The notes below the pieces were generated by a model. The model had not been told where the DNA came from. It made no database searches and worked only from the letters and a program-made list of their open reading frames with translations. A program made the translations under genes and the position numbers. This document shows, piece after piece, positions 60,601 through 64,000 of a DNA stretch of 64,000 nucleotides. Positions within the stretch are counted from its first letter, which is position 1; every line of letters starts with the position of its first letter. Source of the DNA: Cinnamomum chago (Eukaryota > Streptophyta > Magnoliopsida > Laurales > Lauraceae); assembly GCA_038049695.1 (NCBI GenBank), contig CP142451.1, forward strand, positions 8,306,001 through 8,370,000, given 5' to 3'.

Positions 60601-61770
60601 TTAATAGCCCACCCGATGCAGAGGACTGGAGAGTCATTGAACTTTGAACAATAGGATGAGAATGGCCTGAATTATTCTTGGATGAAGATAGATTTAAAGT
60701 TGATCAAAATATACTTGCACTTAAATTTTGTCCTTATTTCAAATCTGCTTGTGATAAGACCCAACAGTAGGATTCCCTTCACTGCAAGGTTCATAGGTGT
60801 GGAAGGAATTAAATTTATAACAGATGGGCTTCTTTTGCACCTATAAAAGAAGCCAAAGAAACAATTAAAAAAAATGGCAGTAATGGTTATTGGCAAAAGG
60901 CATGATTCAGTCATTCAGAACACCGACATGTGATTTTGTACGTCTTCAGGAGTCACATGATCAAACCATACGAATAGCACCACCAATTAAACATTGCTCT
61001 GACACTCAATGTAAATTTGAAGCAAAGGAGGATTCCCCATGTCCTGGCTCCAAATGATGCCTTTGTTTTTTAACCATTGAAGACACTGGCAAAGGGTTGA
61101 GCTCAACTGTGCATGGGCCAACTTGGTCAGCTAACTGCCATGAGAAGGTCCAAGGGCAGGGATGGCCCAGAATTGTTTATTATTGACAAATGATAATTGA
61201 TAGCTACCCCAAAAAAGGACAGAAAGATTCAGTGCAATAAATGTTCCTAAGGTTTGACATTGGGGTTGGTTTTGGGGAGGATTCTGGAGAGTGCATTACA
61301 TTTACAAATACCATCATATGGTTTAAAATAATGAGCATTTTCATGGATTTTGCCTTGATCATTTTTATTTTTAGTTTTTTCTACAGTTTGGCTTTTGGGC
61401 CAAGGAATGAAACATTGAGACTTCCATGGTGAGGATCAATGATTGATCCTTGCTTGGTACTGTAAAGCTGAAGTGCATCTGCAGTTGATCACTTGATGCA
61501 TTAGTGGGTTCTAGCCTTCAATAATTTAACTTGCACTGCTTCCTTTTGCCTAGAAAAGTTCAGGAACAAACAAACAAAATGGGACATCAGGAACTGATGT
61601 TTTGCTATGAAAACGAGAGAGAAATGACAAGTATCATGAAGAGACTGAAAGGAAAGAAATTATGGCATGGCGATGCATTTGAGGAATCTATGAAAAGATA
61701 AATTTGTGTTTTTATTCTTCAACTCTCAGTTGAGAGCAAAATCAACCAAAGGGACTGTTTAGGTAATTTC
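57640..61770. other. Intergenic, nothing firmly recognised
   Basis: Gene-poor. The frame at 59458-59805 and others below 120 codons show no domain or splice context. A-runs at 58925-58938 and T-runs near 58405 and 58970 are the only simple repeats. Confidence 0.4.
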
Positions 61771-61774
61771 TTTA

Positions 61775-62041
61775 GGCCCCATTTCAAATTTATGATAAGA
61801 ATTTGTTATATTTGCCATTTTTAGAGAATGATGCAATGACTATTCCCTTGACATTTTCAAATTCCATTTTTTTTTGTTAGAGTTTTGATTTCAAATCACA
61901 TGAAAAGTCATTTTTATCCTTTGAAATTCCCAAATTTCAACCCCCTTAAGCATTTTTTGGATGCTCTAACAAAAAAGAGGATTTCGGAGTTCCGCGAATT
62001 TACAAATTCTCTTTACATAAATTCGTTAAAAGAAACACCCC
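61775..62041. mobile_element. Harbinger-like MITE (267 bp)
   Basis: Left end GGCCCCATTTCAAATTTATG; the right end complement is GGGGTGTTTC followed by AACGAATTTATG. TTA flanks both sides (61772-61774, 62042-62044). Pairing continues inside through AAGAATTTGT and ACAAATTCTC. Confidence 0.65.
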
Positions 62042-62610
62042 TTAGGGCTGATTTATTTGCATAAAATTGAGTTTGTAAGACCTTAAACAAATTTTATTCA
62101 TATCAGAGTGACAGAAATTAAAGAAACAATGGTGGAGATCTTATATGGTCATTAAATGATCTCCCCTCTGGTGGAAAATGAAAAGTAAACATCACCTTAA
62201 TAAATCAAATTCTAAAAAAATGAGTATAACTACATCTCTCCTTATTTCCTTCAATCTCACATCCTTTTTTTTTTTTTTTGTCAGATTCAACCTCACATCT
62301 TTAATAATCATATGTTAAAGTCCATTTTATCATGAATTACTAAGGATTTAATTCCATGCAGGCAAAAGATTCCTTAAACTCTCTCAAATTTAGGTATTTC
62401 CATCACCATGTTCATTGCATCATAGATGAGTTCTATGAAAACATGAGGAAAAATACATCACTGTTATTCTACATACACATACATGCCCACGAACAATCTG
62501 TACAACCATTCATGCCAGGACTTGCATTCTCAAGCCCACACCATCATGTTGCCCATTTCCCATCATGTAAAATGATTCCTATTTTTGGTATGGCAGGTGT
62601 ACCAATCAGT

Positions 62611-62774
62611 TAAACCCCAAGGGGTAGCTCAGTTGGCCTAGGACTACGGTTTGCACCCGGAGGTTGTAGGTTCGAAACTGCACTACCACACTGGGGCTAC
62701 AGAGGAGTTTACCCGGCTTCCCTCTGAGCCCGGAGGGATTAGTCCAACCCAAAGGGTTGAGAACCCTCTGATAT

Positions 62775-62808
<34 letters not shown>
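62611..62808 (+). mobile_element. tRNA-derived SINE (family A) with perfect target duplication
   Basis: A box GGTAGCTCAGTTGG and B box AGGTTCGAAACTG, the same tRNA-unrelated middle as the copy at 12440-12623, and an A-tail of about 40 bases. A perfect 15-bp target duplication GGTGTACCAATCAGT flanks it (62596-62610, 62809-62823). The long tail and intact duplication indicate a young insertion. Confidence 0.95.
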
Positions 62809-62809
<1 letters not shown>

Positions 62810-63087
62810 GTGTACCAATCAGTACCATACAAGTGATCCTACCTATTTTTTTTGTGGTCATATTTATAATTTTTTAGCTCAATCGGGGCATTTGTTTTAC
62901 CAGGTGGGTTTGGACCCATGTGATCCTGTGCCTGCCATCAATCAGTCTAAAACACTGCTCACACACAAGCTCATTCCTTTCCCAAGGAGCTTATTTTTAT
63001 GCCCAAACAGTCTAATGGTTTGACTTCAACTGCATCATCTCTTTAATAACTTATTAAAAATATATCTTTAATAACTGTTGTGGATAG

Positions 63088-64000
63088 TATATTGAAACTG
63101 CCTACAAAATTATTCATGGAGAATGTATGGATTGCCCAAGATCCAGCTTTAATTGGAAGGAGCCACATCGCCTTCCTCTCCCCCAAAGAGTTCTATTTTT
63201 TGGTTGGAATTTCCTTAATAACGCAATTCAGGTACGCAAATTGCTTTATGACAAAAATATCTCCAATGAAGCCCTATGCCCTATTTGCACAAAAGCAAAA
63301 GAATCGGTGGAGCATGCTCTCTTTCTATGTGATCTTGCTAGGACGGCTTGGTTTGGATCTTACATTGGAATGCATTCACATTCCATAGATCTTACTACAT
63401 TTAGGGGGTGGTGGATTTCCTTTATCAATTTTTGTCAATCGATGAGCCCTCCAACCCATCCTCAAACTAAATCATGGGTTTTGGCTCTCTGGTGGGCCTT
63501 GTGGAAAACCATAAATGATTTTATTTTCAGGGGCATAAAAATTAAGCCAATGTCCACAATCCTATATGCTCGGAATTTGTTTTGTGAACCAATGAGCAAG
63601 GCTAAAGAGGATGATCAAGAATCCTCATATCTTCCACAAGATTTAAGTTTTTGGTACACTACGGGCAAGGCTCAGGTGTTCACAGATGCCTCATTTAGAG
63701 CCGCGGATGGAAAAGCAGGCTTTGACTATGCTATTTGGTTTGATGGTTCTTGGGTGCATGCAAGATTTGTCAATGGTCCCAAGGTTAACTCCTCAAAAGA
63801 AGCCGAGACAAGGGCAATTCTTCATGCGCTAAATGAAGCTATGTCGCAGGGTAAGATCCATCTTTTGTCAGATGCCTGTGAGGTGATTCTAGCAATTAAT
63901 GGGTTGATGGATTGGTCAATCCATCCTATTTTGTTAGTTATCAAAGACTTCATCTCCAAGTTTGAAGATATCTCCTTTGCCCATTTTCCTGGAAATGTAA
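63088..64000 (+). CDS. L1 LINE ORF2 C-terminus (zf-RVT plus RNase H), runs off the window
   Basis: One frame stays open from 63088 (just after TAG 63085-63087) to the window edge, about 304 codons. It holds the zinc-binding tail of plant L1 reverse transcriptases (FFGWNFLNNAIQVRKLLYDK, then LCPICTKAKESVEHALFLC near 63281-63337), a Trp-rich linker (LALWWALWKTINDFIFRG) and an RNase H domain with FTDASF, SKEAETRAILHAL and LLSDACEVILAI, which supply the Asp-Glu-Asp catalytic set. There is no initiator methionine, and the reverse-transcriptase core is absent to the left, so the copy is 5'-truncated or broken at 63087. The 3' end lies outside the window. Confidence 0.85.

Noticed and set aside
62615-62690. 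Functional tRNA gene
   Set aside because: Only A and B boxes are conserved; the acceptor stem does not pair and the sequence continues into a SINE body with a poly(A) tail.

Overview
The window is nuclear DNA from a flowering plant. Genes are interrupted by long AT-rich introns with GT/AG borders, intergenic sequence is full of short inverted-repeat transposons, SINEs and LINE 3' ends, and the recognisable proteins are plant-specific. Long, repeat-loaded introns and many Tourist-like elements would suit a woody, possibly magnoliid, species, but the sequence alone does not fix the taxon.

Layout. (1) 1-7.9 kb: an LTR-like block, then the last three exons (3882-7604, +) of a gene I do not recognise, with a decayed L1 LINE inside an intron. 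(2) 8-13.1 kb: intergenic, with two tRNA-derived SINEs, a strong hairpin and a LINE 3' remnant. (3) 13.16-15.2 kb: an apparently intronless coding region for a plastid HAD-family protein of the PYRP2 type (riboflavin pathway phosphatase), with a TATA box and a G-rich leader. (4) 18.8-31.6 kb (-): a complete bHLH transcription factor gene of the GL3/EGL3/R type, reassembled from eight exons including a 15-nt microexon. The parts join into one 674-codon frame with canonical splice sites throughout. Its introns carry most of the interesting repeats: a Mutator-like foldback element, an 866-bp Harbinger-like element, an antisense LINE 3' end, and a cluster of extremely small LTR retrotransposons (TRIM/SMART-like) with 61-bp LTRs. 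(5) 32.7-64 kb: a 31-kb gene-poor stretch with Tourist/Harbinger-like MITEs (some nested), a third SINE family, an RTE LINE tail, a well-preserved SINE with a 15-bp target duplication, and at the right edge an open L1 ORF2 C-terminus that runs off the window.

The three genes have no evident functional link. The HAD gene would act in plastid flavin synthesis; the bHLH gene would act in the nucleus with R2R3-MYB and WD40 partners on flavonoid or epidermal-cell programmes; these two are convergent and about 3.6 kb apart. The best candidate for something undescribed is the tandem and inverted array of miniature LTR elements in bHLH intron 2, including a 4 x 66-bp amplification of an LTR-like unit.
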